Shown: piece by piece, positions 10,691 to 23,089 of the stretch
Numbering within the stretch: the stretch's first letter is position 1
Layout: each line of letters starts with the position of its first letter
NCBI GenBank assembly: GCA_036924285.1
Contig: JAYKYS010000004.1
Span: forward strand, 18,694,001-18,758,000
Direction: 5' to 3'
Source: Asterella californica
Lineage: Eukaryota > Streptophyta > Marchantiopsida > Marchantiales > Aytoniaceae
Length of the DNA: 64,000 bases
The notes under the pieces: model-generated
Told to the model about the DNA's origin: nothing
Database searches by the model: none
The model's input: only the letters and a program-made list of their open reading frames with translations
Translations under genes and position numbers: made by a program

Positions 10691-13600
10691 ATCACTATCT
10701 GAACAGTGAGGACTTTGTCATGCAACAAGAAATATACCATGAACTAAGGAAGAATGTCGTCTTCTTCTTAGTGAATGTACATTCCTATTAAATTAAAAAC
10801 TAATAAAAAAACAAAAGCTAAGCTTTACACTCTTCTTTTGTACTTCGTGGTTCATTTTGGTTACTAATTACCACACTCAGTTGCTAAGTGTAATAAAAAG
10901 TAGTTCTAACTTAGTTGGATGGTTTCATGATCAGGTATCTTTTCAATATTTCCAAAGCTGCATCGAAGGAGATTTCTTGACAGTAAAGCACAGTACTGGT
11001 TCTATTGGGATAGTTGTCGCAGATCTCAACAAGACACCTTATTTTTCACTTTCCAGTGCAACCCAACTGCTTACTTACGTAGTTGGTTGGAAGTAATTAC
11101 TCTACAGTTCATCTGTGCTTTATTGTGGACCGAAGTAAACTTCATATCTTAATCTTTCTTTGTAGGAAAAACTTTGCTTCATGATGAGGAAAGAATCTAG
11201 TGTTTGAACTTTAAAGAGTTATGTTCTTCCCAGAAAACAGATAATTCTCTTTGAAGTCAATATTCATCATATCTCTTCTAATATATCTAAAAATAGACAT
11301 GGAGCAAAACCGTGACGATAATATGATTAACATTGGCATGAAGAATTAAGGGTCTCTATCGAAGTCTATCCGCTCGTGTGTGACTTGTGGCAGATCCGCT
11401 TGGTATAAATGCTCTCGTTCTCTAGTACGTTTACTTGTTATACTTTAAACCAGCATATCTACTTTATATCTAATCAGCATATCGTTTTTCCTTATGTCAT
11501 GAGTGAGGATATCTCAGTATCGTACTGTGCATCGAGGTCAGATTCGGAGCTAAAAGATTACGTAAAGCAGAATCTGAACAATTTTCAAACTTTATTGCTA
11601 TACATTTGCATAACTAACCGTCAATTTTGCTAAAGTGGCAAGAGAAAGGCCATTCAGTTTAATCCCAAGTGCTTCTTTAAATATGTCTGGTAACCAGGAG
11701 GACTTAATTCTGCAAGTGAGATTTATGTGAACAAAGAATTTTAACCATTATATACAATTTTTTTTGCTATTATAGTAGTTTAATTTACTTTAAGTTAGAA
11801 CCAACTCTGTTAAATAAATATTTAAAAGCTCTCCCATAGCTCTACACTATATGATTCATTTCACTACTAATGATTGAGCATCCATTGAGAAATATGAAAC
11901 AGAGTTTTGGTGGTATTTTGGAACAGCACGATATTTTCTCTCTAATATAAAATACAATGGGAAGAAAAAAGTACATTTTATTTATTTTCATATCCGCACC
12001 TAGGGTTTAATGTAGCATGTGTAGAACCTGGAGAAGCCTACGGTCGTTTAGATATGTGATGCATTTAGCATGAGTTTGCAGTCTGAATAATGTAGATAAA
12101 ACATTATGTTAAAACAATCACTTCTAACATGTACATTCAGACTTGTTGTTTCTAAATTTTTGGCATTTGGCATAATAGTAGTAGATTTTGCAGAGTTGTT
12201 TAGTAAAAAGTTTAATATAGATACCAACATTATGTCAGCACATCTCGGAGAATAACCCAATTTGTCAAGATATTATACATATTGTATCATGTGGTTAACT
12301 TGAGATGATGATATTCTATATTAGATGGAAAATTTTGTATCATAAGAGTACTATTTATTATCACCAGAGTATTTTACCCCTTATCTTAGTATATACTTAT
12401 TCAGAAAGAGTTTTTGCTATGTAGAGCTATTCGTTGATGTGAATCTCGAGAAGGAAAGTGAAGTTTTTCTCATCTTTTACTATCTTTAATCTACTAGATG
12501 ATTGTTAGAAAAAATAAAAGAAGATTTTAGATAAATTAGTTTAATAAATTAGTTTAGATAAATCTTAAATGCATAGCCCCGCAATTCCACTGCAACCGCA
12601 TCATCTTGTTTTATTTTAAGAGATTATATTTTTATTTATTTAAACTATATTGTAGTTTATAATAGTTTGTACTTTTGAAAGTGTTGACATTCTACTCATA
12701 TAATCGAGAGAGCTTTACACATTTAATGTGTAAAACTCTCGCTCTAGTTTTTCTAGTTACATCCTAACAAGAGTTTGGCAATAAGGTAAGAATGTAGTTA
12801 GATGTACTAATAATTATGTTTGTGATTAAGTGGGAGGGGTTTCAAAAGCAATGAAACCTCACAAACAAAAGAAACTTTCAGCATTATCATGATTGGTTCA
12901 ATCTGAGTTGTGAACAGAGAGCTATTATGAAGGTTAGAAAATATATCAAGATTACAAAGTTATGTTTAGACTTTTAAAATTTAGAGCTTTAGCATTTTGG
13001 GCTGAATTTTATAACATTCGATTATGTTTTAGAAATTGAAGATGTATTTAACCATGCTCTCGTTGAAACTTTATAATTGATACTCATTTCAAATATGTTT
13101 CAAGAGTGTTGATGTGCTCAGCTTCAGATGGACACTTGAAGTTGGATTAGGAAGTTTTGGAATGGGATGGTTGATACTGTTGGGAAAATTTACGAAGTGA
13201 AGGAGGTTCTACAATGCGAAGAAGCAAGGATTTCCATGTACGAGGACTAGCTCTCGAGTCAACTAAACCATTTTATCTCACTTCCATTTTCACCAGATCT
13301 CGTTTAACTAGCTTTGTCATTTCAATGAATTTTCTATCACTGTTATGAGTAGATTTTTATGTCATTCACTCTTTGCAAGGATTATTTTAAGTCTGTGTAG
13401 CTTTTAATAAGTTAGACTTTGTACATGAGACATGATCTAAAAATTTTGTTCATATTCAAAACGTGATGTTTATCACTCGACTTACCAACGGAACTAATAT
13501 ACCGTTTTAATATTATAGAGACAGTTCTTTCTGTAATATAGAAATAAGGAACGAGATTATTTGCAAACAATTAAATTAGCCTATTTGCTTGAAAACCACG

Positions 13601-13829
13601 TATGCTTGAAGTCAGTCACAAGATCTCATTGGGATTTTAGTAGAAGAAAGAATTAGAAGAACTCTAAATTTTAGAATTAAAAAATAAGAATTTAAAGATT
13701 AAATCAATCAAGATCAATGTACTCAATACCAAACCTACATTTTTGTGAGCATATGTCTTCTCATCTTCTTGAGTTCGAGTATATGTGACAGATATCTATG
13801 CTGGTCAACATAGTCATCTTTTGGACTGC
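10691..13829. other. AT-rich intergenic stretch without a recognised gene
   Basis: No ORF here resembles a known protein. A short hairpin lies at 12705-12741 (cgagag..ctttacacatt / aatgtgtaaaactctcg). Nothing else stands out. Confidence 0.5.
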
Positions 13830-14180
13830 AACCATGCATATATTCACATCTTCCAAAGGTCAAATGAGGGAAATATGCACAAGTGGTTTAATTTACTAAA
13901 TTAATTATACAAATTAATCTATTGATTAATTGATTATTTGAGCTGAATAGGCTACCGCACTTATATCTGCCGAGTCGCGTCTAGACCCTCTGCACTTTTG
14001 GATTAAGTTTGGCTCCTTTCGAACCTGCTGGTCCATCTTACATATAATAATTAGATAACAGTTTAGTTGATTTATCTGCTTAAGATACAATTATTATCTA
14101 ACACATATATCTTTTTGTATATATATTAAGGGAGCAAAAGTTCCCATGAAGTTCATCGAGATGCATATTCTTATATCAGA
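13830..14180. repeat. AT-rich dispersed repeat, copy 3 (MITE-like)
   Basis: It shares the block order of the copies at 9940 and 10335: tgcatatattcacatcttcc, gtggtttaatttac, cctgctggtccatc, and agttcccatgaagttcatcgagatgcatat. More diverged than copies 1 and 2. The following 800 bases to about 14985 hold no recognisable feature. Confidence 0.45.
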
Positions 14181-14984
14181 GGTTAATAAGAACTAATTTC
14201 TATATGTGTTCATTTTTCTAAAATCATATTTATGCATTTTCAGTTAAAATCTCCACCAACTATATAATCAACTGGTGTAGTGAATTTTAGTTATGATTAT
14301 TATTATTATAAGTCCTTTTGAAGGCAACTTGGAGTGAAGAGATTTCAGAACGAACCATGTCATAAAATGGGCAAATAAATGAAAGTAATAGTGGATCTCG
14401 AGGTTATAAGCTTATAAATCAGACCACATGCGCTCATTAAGCTACGAGTATAGGTATAAAATGGATATATGGTTTCTTTAATTTTCCACTTTATACTTTA
14501 AGTCAAAGAGAATATTTCTATTTCTTCCAAAAACCATCAAAATTGGAACTCCATAGTTTTCCATCATTACTAACCAGATCGATCTCAAATAAAACACAAA
14601 TGTGAAACTCGTCGAGAGCTATGAATAACAACTTCAGTTGTTAGATTTCATTCTCGGATGAGAAGGTTATGATGGATCATGGAAAACTTTTTCAAGTGAA
14701 TTATTCCATTCTCTACTCCTTGACTGTTCAAACGATAAAAGATAGCCTTTGGGAGAGTCGGTGTTCTTATACTCATACTAGGACTTTAGAATGCTAACTT
14801 CATCCGACATGTAAAACTATTGTCTTACTTCGGAAATAAGACAAGGACATTGTATTTAAGTTATTTTTTCTAGAAGACACACAGTTTCAAGAATAACAAG
14901 GTGTTCAAATGATCTACTAAGAAAGACTTAAGGAGCTCTTCCTGCTATGATATCTCGTTATTGTGTTTCACGATATTGATTAGG

Positions 14985-15410
14985 AATTGTGCTATGCATT
15001 CACTCTTTTTCATGGCGGCACGGCCTAAGAACATGTATGCGTAGTGCACACTGGTTACCTATTAGAACTATCTTTCACTCTACATCGATTGACTGCATCA
15101 TCGCTGCTCGATGCTCTCACCTTCTTCGCTCCCGAGTCGCTTTTGGCACGACTCTTTTGCACTTGGTTGCGATTGCTCGTCGCATCATTGCTATGCAATT
15201 TTACTCTTGATCTTCTTCCACCCTCGCAATCTTCTTTCTCGCTCGTCTTCTCACACTTTGTTCACTCTTTTATGCTCGCTGTATTTCTTTGCTCTTTTCT
15301 CTTTGTCGATTTATGCCCTTCGTCATCCACTGTTTTCTTAATGCCTACACGCTCTCTGCTAACATATTACATAACTCTTTCTCGCACCCTCATTAGTACA
15401 AGGCTATGAC
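14985..15410 (+). pseudogene. Possible LINE 3' remnant (zinc-binding RT tail)
   Basis: One frame reads RHGLRTCMRSAHWLPIRT and a shifted frame reads RFWHDSFALGCDCSSHH. This resembles the C-terminal zinc-binding region of plant LINE ORF2 proteins, where a tryptophan-containing WLP..R helix is followed by Cys/His pairs and a LW/FW motif. The frames are broken by shifts, so it is a remnant at best. An unrelated open frame is possible. Confidence 0.25.
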
Positions 15411-16394
15411 ACCGTCTTCCTTGGTCCCATCTGCATCCTCTCTTGCGTCATAGATTGACATCACAGATGAGACACTTCTGGATAGACTTTGCTTACTCTC
15501 GGTCAATGCTTCTTCTACTTTAGGTCTACTCGTCTAATTTCGAGTGCTTTTGGAGATAAGTATGCGTCATATTTGATTTTATGATGCTCAAGCAGTTATT
15601 ATCTTCTGCTACGAGGAGAATATTCATCTAGGGTCTTTCAGGATTGGGTTAGTGTCAATTGGATCAAATTGGAGAGCTTGCAAGTCACATCCATCTGACA
15701 ACTCAACAATATCACATTCGTCACGCTTTTCAACTCAAGGTATGATCGAAGTAAGGCATTGGATTCTACACTTCTTTTTTTACGTGGATGTGTTGTAGCA
15801 CATTTACCTTGGATCTTGGAAGTGAAGATGCCTCAGTATCAACCCGTGTTACAACCTACTTGGGTGGAGATTCTAAATATACTTCTTGGTGTAAAGACCT
15901 AATGTCACTTTTGTTTCGCCAAATTGACCCCCTACTTAGAATTCCTTTGACGACTAAACAATTGGTCTTCTTGACGGCACGTGGACTGGTTCTGTGGCTA
16001 TTCCTCCATCCACAACCATTTGATTAGAACTTGGTTCGTGTTTACTTGAGTTTTCTCTCAAATTTCTAGACTTGCCACCGGTCCTTCAACAGACTCCCCT
16101 TCAGACTGCTCTATGTGACCACAGTCTCATATGGATCATACGCATCAAATGATGGAGCTCACTTTATCTCTCCAACAAACTCTTGCCCTCTCGTCAATAG
16201 TTTTTCGGGACTCGTTATAACATTCTAACCCACAATAAATGATAGGTCCTTGGACGTTCGGCGTTCCTGTTGCACTGATGATAGCCAAGCGGTCTTTCCG
16301 GTGGATAACGTTTGTGTACTCCAACGATTGTGCTGATGACTCAAGAGGATTCAATCATAACAAAGCACGAAGATCTCACGGCCTCCTCAACGGT
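15411..16394. other. Stretch without a recognised gene, left flank of an inverted repeat
   Basis: Open frames of 60-80 codons occur on both strands (for example 15788-16027 plus), but none resembles a family I know. It directly precedes the left arm of the inverted repeat and may be the inside of a decayed element. Confidence 0.4.
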
Positions 16395-18403
16395 ATGACA
16401 TTATCGTGTCGGATTTTACGTGAAGGATGTCCAAGAAAACGTGAGGTTCCTAGCAGTGGAGATGTAATGTGCTGAACAGAGACAAGAAATAGACAAACAC
16501 GTATGAAAACGGACGTCATAATATATACCAACTCTCAACGTATATACACTGCCAGTTCTTTCTCTTTAAGAACACAAAACTAAGAAACAGACCAGAGCGG
16601 TCTGTAATCTGCTTCAAAACTCTCTAAAACGAGTCCTTGAATCCCAACCCATACCCAAAACTATCGATGCGTAGCTCAAAGCAAGAGAAACTTCCCTTTG
16701 CTAACAAAAAGAGCTGCACCAGCATCACACGATTGAAACCCAAGTCCAAACAGCATCCATGTACAAGCTCTTAGCTAAAGCTAGCTACCACAAGATGTAC
16801 ATAACCGACCAGAACTCTAACGAACTCAAAAGAGCAAAACCCTTAGCGAAGAAACCAAAAAAGACCTATCTGAGAACTTTCTTCTTTCGTCAAACGGTCT
16901 CAGATGTTGATAGGGTCTTCTTCCCTGACTCCGTTGGTCCAGAAAACCTTCAGATCTTACTCCCAACAGCCGAGATACCGCCGATTTTTTGTCACAGATG
17001 ATCGAACCTTCCAAAACTCCTCCCATGCGGCTTAAAACCGCACACACTGCTCAAACGGATCGCTTGATCTGATATTTGTCTTTTCTGGAAGGTAGATCTA
17101 GCTACCATGAACCCAACGAGACTCCAAACAAGCCGTTTGGAGTTCCCTTCGCAAAATCAGGCAAGAAATTTGACCGCAAGATGCAAAAAAACTGACGTAA
17201 ATCGACTCCCTACGACTCAAAATCACTCATCACACCCAAACCAACAATCCAATCCACACATGGTCTTCTCCTATGCGTAAGTGAAGACTCCCTGATCGCG
17301 TAGCCACCAAGAACGAAGAGCTTGGCTCCCTGATCGCGAAAAACAAACCAATCTCAGATCGTAGACGAACAAAAATCTGACGTAAGCGTCAATTTCACTC
17401 AGAACTCCCAAACCGCCCGATGAAACTTTGTATCGTCTTCAATTTCCTGAAGAACTCGGCGTTCTGATCTCGATGGATCCAAGAACAACAAGGTTGGACT
17501 CCGGAATGGCCCGAACGGTCCAACTCTCCTTTACAGATAACTGAAGCATTCCAAATCTCTCTATTGCGTCTCAATTTCTCCCAGTACACACTCTTCGATC
17601 CATCTCTTCACGAACCGTCTTAACCCACACGTAGCCTGCACAGATCTGAACCCAACGATGGCTTGCGTGTTTGCATTGGATCTCCAAATCTCTCGAACCA
17701 TCCGCTTACAAATCGCAAATACAATCTAGCCCCTTAAGCAGCTCTCTTACATCAGTCACTATACGTGCAAGTTTTCTCCAATGATCAAGAAGCAGACCAC
17801 TTGCATCTTTAGTATAACGCCTGGAGCTACAAATACCTAGTCAGCAAAAGAACTAAGGCTTAGCTTGATTTTCTCATCTTCCGAGTCACGTAACTTCTCC
17901 ACTTGGCGTCCAAATGAAGTAGACAAAGTGCATATGAAAAGCTGACAACGAGCTCTACACATTGATGCGATGAAAGTGAAGATCCGAAGTCGTGCCAAAA
18001 GCTCGTAAGCTGGAGCCTAGCTTGTTTTACCCATCTTTCGAGTCTCGTAACTTCTCCACTAAGCGTCCCAATGAAGTAGACGAAGTGTTGACAAAGAGCT
18101 CTATCCACTGATGCGATGAAAGTGGAGATCCAAAATTGTGTCAAAATCTGTAAGCTGGGGCTTAGCTTGTTTTATCCATCTTTTGAGTCTTGTAACTTCT
18201 CCACTAGGCGTCCAAATGAAGTAGATGAAGTGTCCATGAGAAGTTGACAAGGAGCTCTACCCATCGATGTAATGAATGTGAAGATCCGAAGTTGTGCCAA
18301 AAAGTCCGTAAGCTAAGGCTTAGCTTGTTTTATCAACGAGTGTCTTTGGAGCGATAACTGTCAAAATTTGATTTTCATGTAGGAGCCGGTCCACGACACG
18401 ACA
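16395..18403 (+). repeat. Left arm of a large inverted repeat (LTR-like)
   Basis: Matches the reverse complement of 18955-20640 in order: cattatcgtgtcggattttac near 16400, then cccatacccaaaactatcgatgcgtagctcaaag near 16650, and gccggtccacgacacgaca at the inner end (18385-18403). The arm ends in CA at 18403, as an LTR would. It differs from the right arm mainly by carrying three units of a roughly 150-bp tandem repeat instead of one. It has no ORF of note. Likely one LTR of a plant retroelement family with the other arm in opposite orientation. Confidence 0.7.
17856..18316. repeat. Three-unit tandem repeat, about 145-158 bp each
   Basis: Units start near 17856, 18014 and 18159 (a partial fourth near 18317), each with aggcttagcttg(a/t)ttt, tcgtaacttctccact, gcgtccaaatgaagtaga, and gatgcgatgaaagtg. 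The matching right arm holds one unit, inverted, at 19060-19200. Such subrepeats are common in the long LTRs of plant gypsy elements. Confidence 0.8.
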
Positions 18404-18548
18404 ACGTCTTCTCTGTTGTACACATACACATTGCTACACTACATACATCATTGTCAGAAGTACACCACACATACACATAACACATGAACAATGTCATACA
18501 CGTACACAAGTGTATCAAAATAATAATGACCTGTACAATAATAACGAT

Positions 18549-18784
18549 ATGTACTCACTCAACCATGCCAACAGACACTAAGCAACCACTAAAGTCGAGC
18601 CAAATCTATTGCATTAGAGAATTCAGATTGCGCTCACTAAGACTATCCACCATAGCCAAGAACTTGAAGACTCAACTCGAAGAACTAAAGCCTACAAGCC
18701 CTACTTGCGAAGTATACGCCTAGTGGGGCTAGCTCAAGAACCTATCCTAATGACACGGGGACTAGGTACTAAACTGAAGTGACA
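18549..18784 (-). repeat. LTR fragment related to those of the methyltransferase gypsy elements
   Basis: From gtatgtactcactc to actaaactgaagtgaca this piece matches the LTR at 27728-28195 and the fragment at 32621-32859. It sits between the inverted arms and is flanked by a direct repeat of cacatacaca-rich DNA (18409-18520 and 18790-18890). It could be what remains of the 3' LTR of copy A, but the order of insertions is not resolved. Confidence 0.55.
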
Positions 18785-18954
18785 ACTGTCGTGCGCATAC
18801 ACATCGTTATACAACATAGATTGTTGTCAGAGAAACACCACACATACACATTACAAATAGATGATGCCATACACATACACAAGTGTACCACAATCGCTTT
18901 CTTAACTGATGGTTAAGTCCTTCTAAGTCCAGATAGCTCTTATCCCAACTACGT

Positions 18955-20686
18955 TGTCGCATCGTGGACCGACTCCACCTGAAAATCTATTTTTGATACT
19001 TATCATTATCGCTCTAAATAAATACACTCATGGGACTAAAAGTGAGACTTTTTGCACAAGTTGGACCTTCACTTTCATTGCATCAATGGGTAGAGCTCGT
19101 TGTAAGTTTTCCATGAGCACTTCGTCTACTTCATTTGTACGCTTAGTGGAGAAGTTACGAGACTCGAAAGATGAGAAAAGCAAGCTAGGCCCTAGCTTAT
19201 TATTGCTAACTGGGTATTTGCGGCTCCTGACGTTATACTAAAGACACAAGGTACCTGCTTGCTCATTATCTGAAAAAACTTTCACGTACAGCGACTAAGG
19301 TAAGGGGACATCTTAAGGAGCTAGCTTATTTCTAGGACATGTCGATGGACGGTTTGGAGAATTGGGAAGTCCAAAGCATGCGCGCAAGGTGTCATTGGGT
19401 TCAGATCTGTGCAGGCTACGCATTGGTTAAGACGGTTCGTGAAGAGATGGATCGGGGAGTGTGTTATGCGAGAAATTGAGACACATGGAAGGTTTTTAGA
19501 AGACTTTAATGACTTATGAAGGAGAGTCGGACCATTCGGATCGTTCTGGAGTCCAAACTTGCTATCCTTGGATCCATCGGGATCAGAACACCGAGTTCTT
19601 CAGGAAATTGAAGACGATACAAAGTTTCATCAGGCGATTTGGGAGTTCTAAGTGAAATTGGCTCGCAAGGAAGCGCTTATGTCAATTTTCCATCTTGAGA
19701 TTAGGTTGTTTTTCGCGGTCTGTGAGCCAAGCTTTTCGTTCTTGGTGCTTATGCAATCAAGGAATCTTCATCTACGCATAGAAGAAGACAGTGTGTGGAT
19801 TGGATTGTTGGTTTGGGTGTGGTAAGCGAGTTTGAGCCGTAGGGAGTCAATTTACGTCAGTTTTTTGCATCTTGTGACTAAATTTCTTGCGTGATTTGCC
19901 AAGAGAACTCCACACGGCTTGTTTGGGGTCTCGTTGGATTCATGGTAGCTAGGTCTTTCTACCAAAGAAGACGGATATCAGATCAGACGATTCGTTTGGA
20001 CGGTGTGTGCGATTTTAAGTAGTAGGGAGGAGTTTTTGAAGGTTCGGTCACCAAAAATCAGCGATATCTCGACTGTCGAGAGTTGGATCTGAAGGTTTCT
20101 TGGGTCAACGGAGTCAGGGAAGAAGACCCGATCGACATCCGAAGACTGTTTGGCGAAAAGAGAAAATTCTCAAATAGATCTTTTTTGATTCCTTTGCTAC
20201 GAATTTACTCTTTTTGAGTTCGTTAAAGATCTAGTTGGTTATGTACAGCTTGTGATAGCTAGCTTTAGCTAAGGGTTTGTACATGGACGTTGTTTGGACT
20301 TGGGTTTGAATCGTGTGATATTGATGCAACTCTTTTTGTTAGCAAAGGAATGTTTCTCTTACTTTGAGCTACACTTCGATAGTTTAGGTCTGGGTTGAGA
20401 TTCATGGGCTCGTTTTAGAGGGGTTGGTGCAGATTACAGACCGCTCAGGTTTGTTTCTCTGTTTTGCATTCTTAGAGAAAAAGACTCGGAAGTGTATATA
20501 AAGTAGGAATTGATATACATTGTGATGCTTATTCTCGTGGTTATTTCTCTCTGTCTTGTCTTCGTTCGACACACTACATCTCCACAGTCAAGAACCTCGT
20601 ATTTTCTTGGATCTTCATGCAAAATCCGACATGATAACGCGATACACACCTTTGTGGGTGCAAGGATCAGGAGACCGGGTGCTACA
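18955..20686 (-). repeat. Right arm of the large inverted repeat (LTR-like)
   Basis: Read on the minus strand it begins TGTAGCACCCGG at 20686, a common start of plant gypsy LTRs, and ends ..GCGACA at 18955, so it has TG..CA termini. Homology to the left arm covers about 18955-20640. A TATATAA sequence lies at 20499. The DNA between the arms (18404-18954) is about 550 bp. No equal target duplications were seen at its two ends, so a clean solo-LTR insertion is not proven. Confidence 0.65.
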
Positions 20687-20750
20687 TCATCTCATCGTTA
20701 GTCGGCTGTCTACAATCCATACCACGCAAAGATCTAATCGCCTATTCATG

Positions 20751-22150
20751 CTATATACATCGAGGACAAACCCACCGTTCAATATGAATGACACTGAGAG
20801 ATAGAGTCAAACAAGATATGTGCACACCTCTCGAACAACCATCACACACCAACATATGGTCTGTTCCACCAGCAGATCCACACAACATACACCTCAAGCT
20901 CGTGCATACAACCGCTAAGCTTGGGTCAACGATACCATCGATGTTTGGAAGATGACATGGTGCACAATTACGCACATGGTCCTTCCAACAACACCATCAT
21001 GACCCTCTAACATGAGTATTCCAGAAGGTAACACCTCACGCATTCGTAAAATAGTGCGTCATGCGATCACATCCAACATCATCGATGCAGTCTGTCATAG
21101 ATAGATATAATCACCAAGATGAAACATGCGAATCGATGGTCGATAACCTCCTCCTCGAATAGTCGCATATTGCAACATGTCTCGCTAGGTTCTCAAAAGC
21201 CATAGGTATAACTCTCTGAAATGTCTCGGCTCGTTGAGAATATGCTCTCATTCACATATCGGAGTCATCAAGGTTTAGCACCTCAGTAGAATCATGACGA
21301 TGGCTGAAGATAGATCTGGATCTCGACCATACAATATAAAATACGATGAGAAGGAAGCCAAAGACGCTTGTCGACTAAACTAATAGCCTATAGCCAACCA
21401 AGATAATTGCACATCCTAGTCTCCCAAGTGGCCCTTCTGCAAACCATACTTACGCAATCCTCTTTTCACCATCTGAACTATCTCTCCGTCAAACCATCCG
21501 TCTCAAGATGATCTCGAGATGTAGTCTGATGATCAATCAGCGCTTGATCACACTAGACATGAAACTCACCAAAAAACTCTATACCTTGGTCCGTCAGCAC
21601 TTCAGTTGGTACTCCAAAACGACTCAGCATTCCATCTAAGAATGCATACGCTGTCTCTTCACTCGCCTTGTCCGGTAATACCACCAACTCAATCCACTTG
21701 AAGAAGTGCTCCATCATCACCATCACATATCGGTGGTGACGTACAATCAACGGTAAGGGTCCTGTAAAATCTAAGCTCCAATGGTAATCCCATCTCATAA
21801 TCGATAAGAGGTGTAATTGTAGAGTATGAGCGTTAAATGATGCTCATATTCAATCACAAACCACACATCGTACGACAAACTACTACACATCGATGTGCAT
21901 ACCACGCCACCAATATTGTCCTTGGAGTAAGCTATGCGTACGCTTCATTCCAAAACGTCCCAACTCCTCATGAGCATGTCGTACTAATTGTGTCCTTTGG
22001 GATGGATGTGACACTATCTGTACTCTCTCATCGTCTTCCACTCGAAGTACATGTCATCTTTCTCGTCAAAATCTCTTCGCTCGTTGGAGGACGCGATCTC
22101 ACTCCTTGGCACTTATTGTGTCTATCATCACGCAAGTACGTAGATACTCC
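20751..22150 (-). pseudogene. Integrase with C-terminal PHD finger (copy A)
   Basis: Reading across frames, the N-terminal HHCC zinc region is visible (RHAHEELGRFGMKRTHSLLQ then RCVVCD), followed by the catalytic core with SLDFTGPLPLIVRHHRYVM, KWIELVVLPDKASEETAYAF and VLTDQG (the second Asp). The downstream core reads GLTER, GLQKGHLGD and FSRQASLASFS. After the SH3-like end (VREVLPSG) comes a PHD finger at 20975-20751: CMLCGS, ten residues, CDGC, HISC and CPRC, the C4HC3 pattern of a chromatin reader. The integrase joins cDNA to host DNA. The PHD would take the place that the chromodomain has in chromoviruses. In-frame stops and shifts show the copy is dead. Confidence 0.8.
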
Positions 22151-22151
22151 A

Positions 22152-22503
22152 TGTAGTGATGTAGGATTTCTCCTTTTGCCCATTTAGTATACAAGATATC
22201 GTTCCCACATAGGATTTGCACAAGTAACGCTGCTCTAAGTTCTAAGATCTGTTCAAACACACAAACACACGGGTTTTGCCTAGAAATCCCGTCTTCTCAC
22301 AAAACCACACCAAAACAACACGTCTTCCAGACACGCCAAATGGTGCTTTGGACCCAAACAAACAACTACCCATTACAATATCATACAACTATTCACAGAG
22401 AAGCTCGGGAAGACGATCTTCCTGCTTCCAGGTTGCTTCTTCCGGTCTTCTCGATACCGTCTTCCCGAAGCGATTCTCGTCTTCTGGGGGTTTAGCTCCA
22501 GGA
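22152..22503 (-). repeat. Right-end fragment of the GAAGAC-rich element inside copy A
   Basis: The minus strand matches the last 330-350 bp of the element at 34526-45748 (also 43230-43576): cccagaagacgagaatcgcttcgggaagacgg, then gcgttacttgtgcaaatcctctgtgggaacgatatcttgtatactaaatgggcaaaaggag, ending CACTACA at 22152. It lies exactly where the RT palm and RNase H of copy A should be, so insertion came with a deletion of about 1 kb. Only this terminal piece is present. Confidence 0.85.
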
Positions 22504-22504
22504 T

Positions 22505-22841
22505 GGTAGTCTCCACATATCCGTCTATTCGTGTAGTTGCCATACATATCATTCTTTGCTGGCATAATTGTGGCAGATGCATACTCTCCATGCGACATCT
22601 CCACCAACCCAACCTCCAACAAGTCTTGAGTCCTACTCTGGATCAAGGCTCTCTTCATGTCACTGTACCTATAAGAACGTCGAAAGATTGACAATCCATT
22701 AGCCAAGTCGATCCATATACCTGGTCCCTTCAAGGTACCCAAATCCTTCATACTAAAGGCAAAACAATTCCTGTAGCTCTTCAGGAATCTCTGAACTCTT
22801 CGTCTCTCCTCTCCTATAATCTTGGGTCCAATCTCTGACTC
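22505..22841 (-). pseudogene. Reverse transcriptase, N-terminal fragment (copy A)
   Basis: The frame 22751-22505 reads MKDLGTLKGPGIWIDLA, FRRSYRYSD, LLEVGLVEMSHGEYASAT and MPAKNDMYGNYTNRRICGDY. These are the finger motifs of Ty3/gypsy RT (FRRPYRYS..., L(L)EAGLIE.S.S.(Y/F)ASA, KKD...R.CGDYR). It breaks off at the CGDY motif, where the foreign fragment begins. The catalytic YIDD motif is absent in this copy but present in copy B. Confidence 0.85.
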
Positions 22842-23089
22842 TCAAATATCCTCTGTTACCATGTTAGAGGTAGAAGACGAAGTCGCTGACTGATATCTTG
22901 CAGCCTCTGAAGCAGTTTCTTTCTGCTCACCACCAACAACCTCCACCGCTACTATGCGAAAAACTTCTGAAGTTCTAGCTGCAAGCTCCACACTCTCTCC
23001 TACAACATCCCATGATGTCCAAGGATGACGAACTCCACGCGCCTCGCCCCCAGCCTTTATCTCCACCGACTCGATAGACAAGAGCTCAG

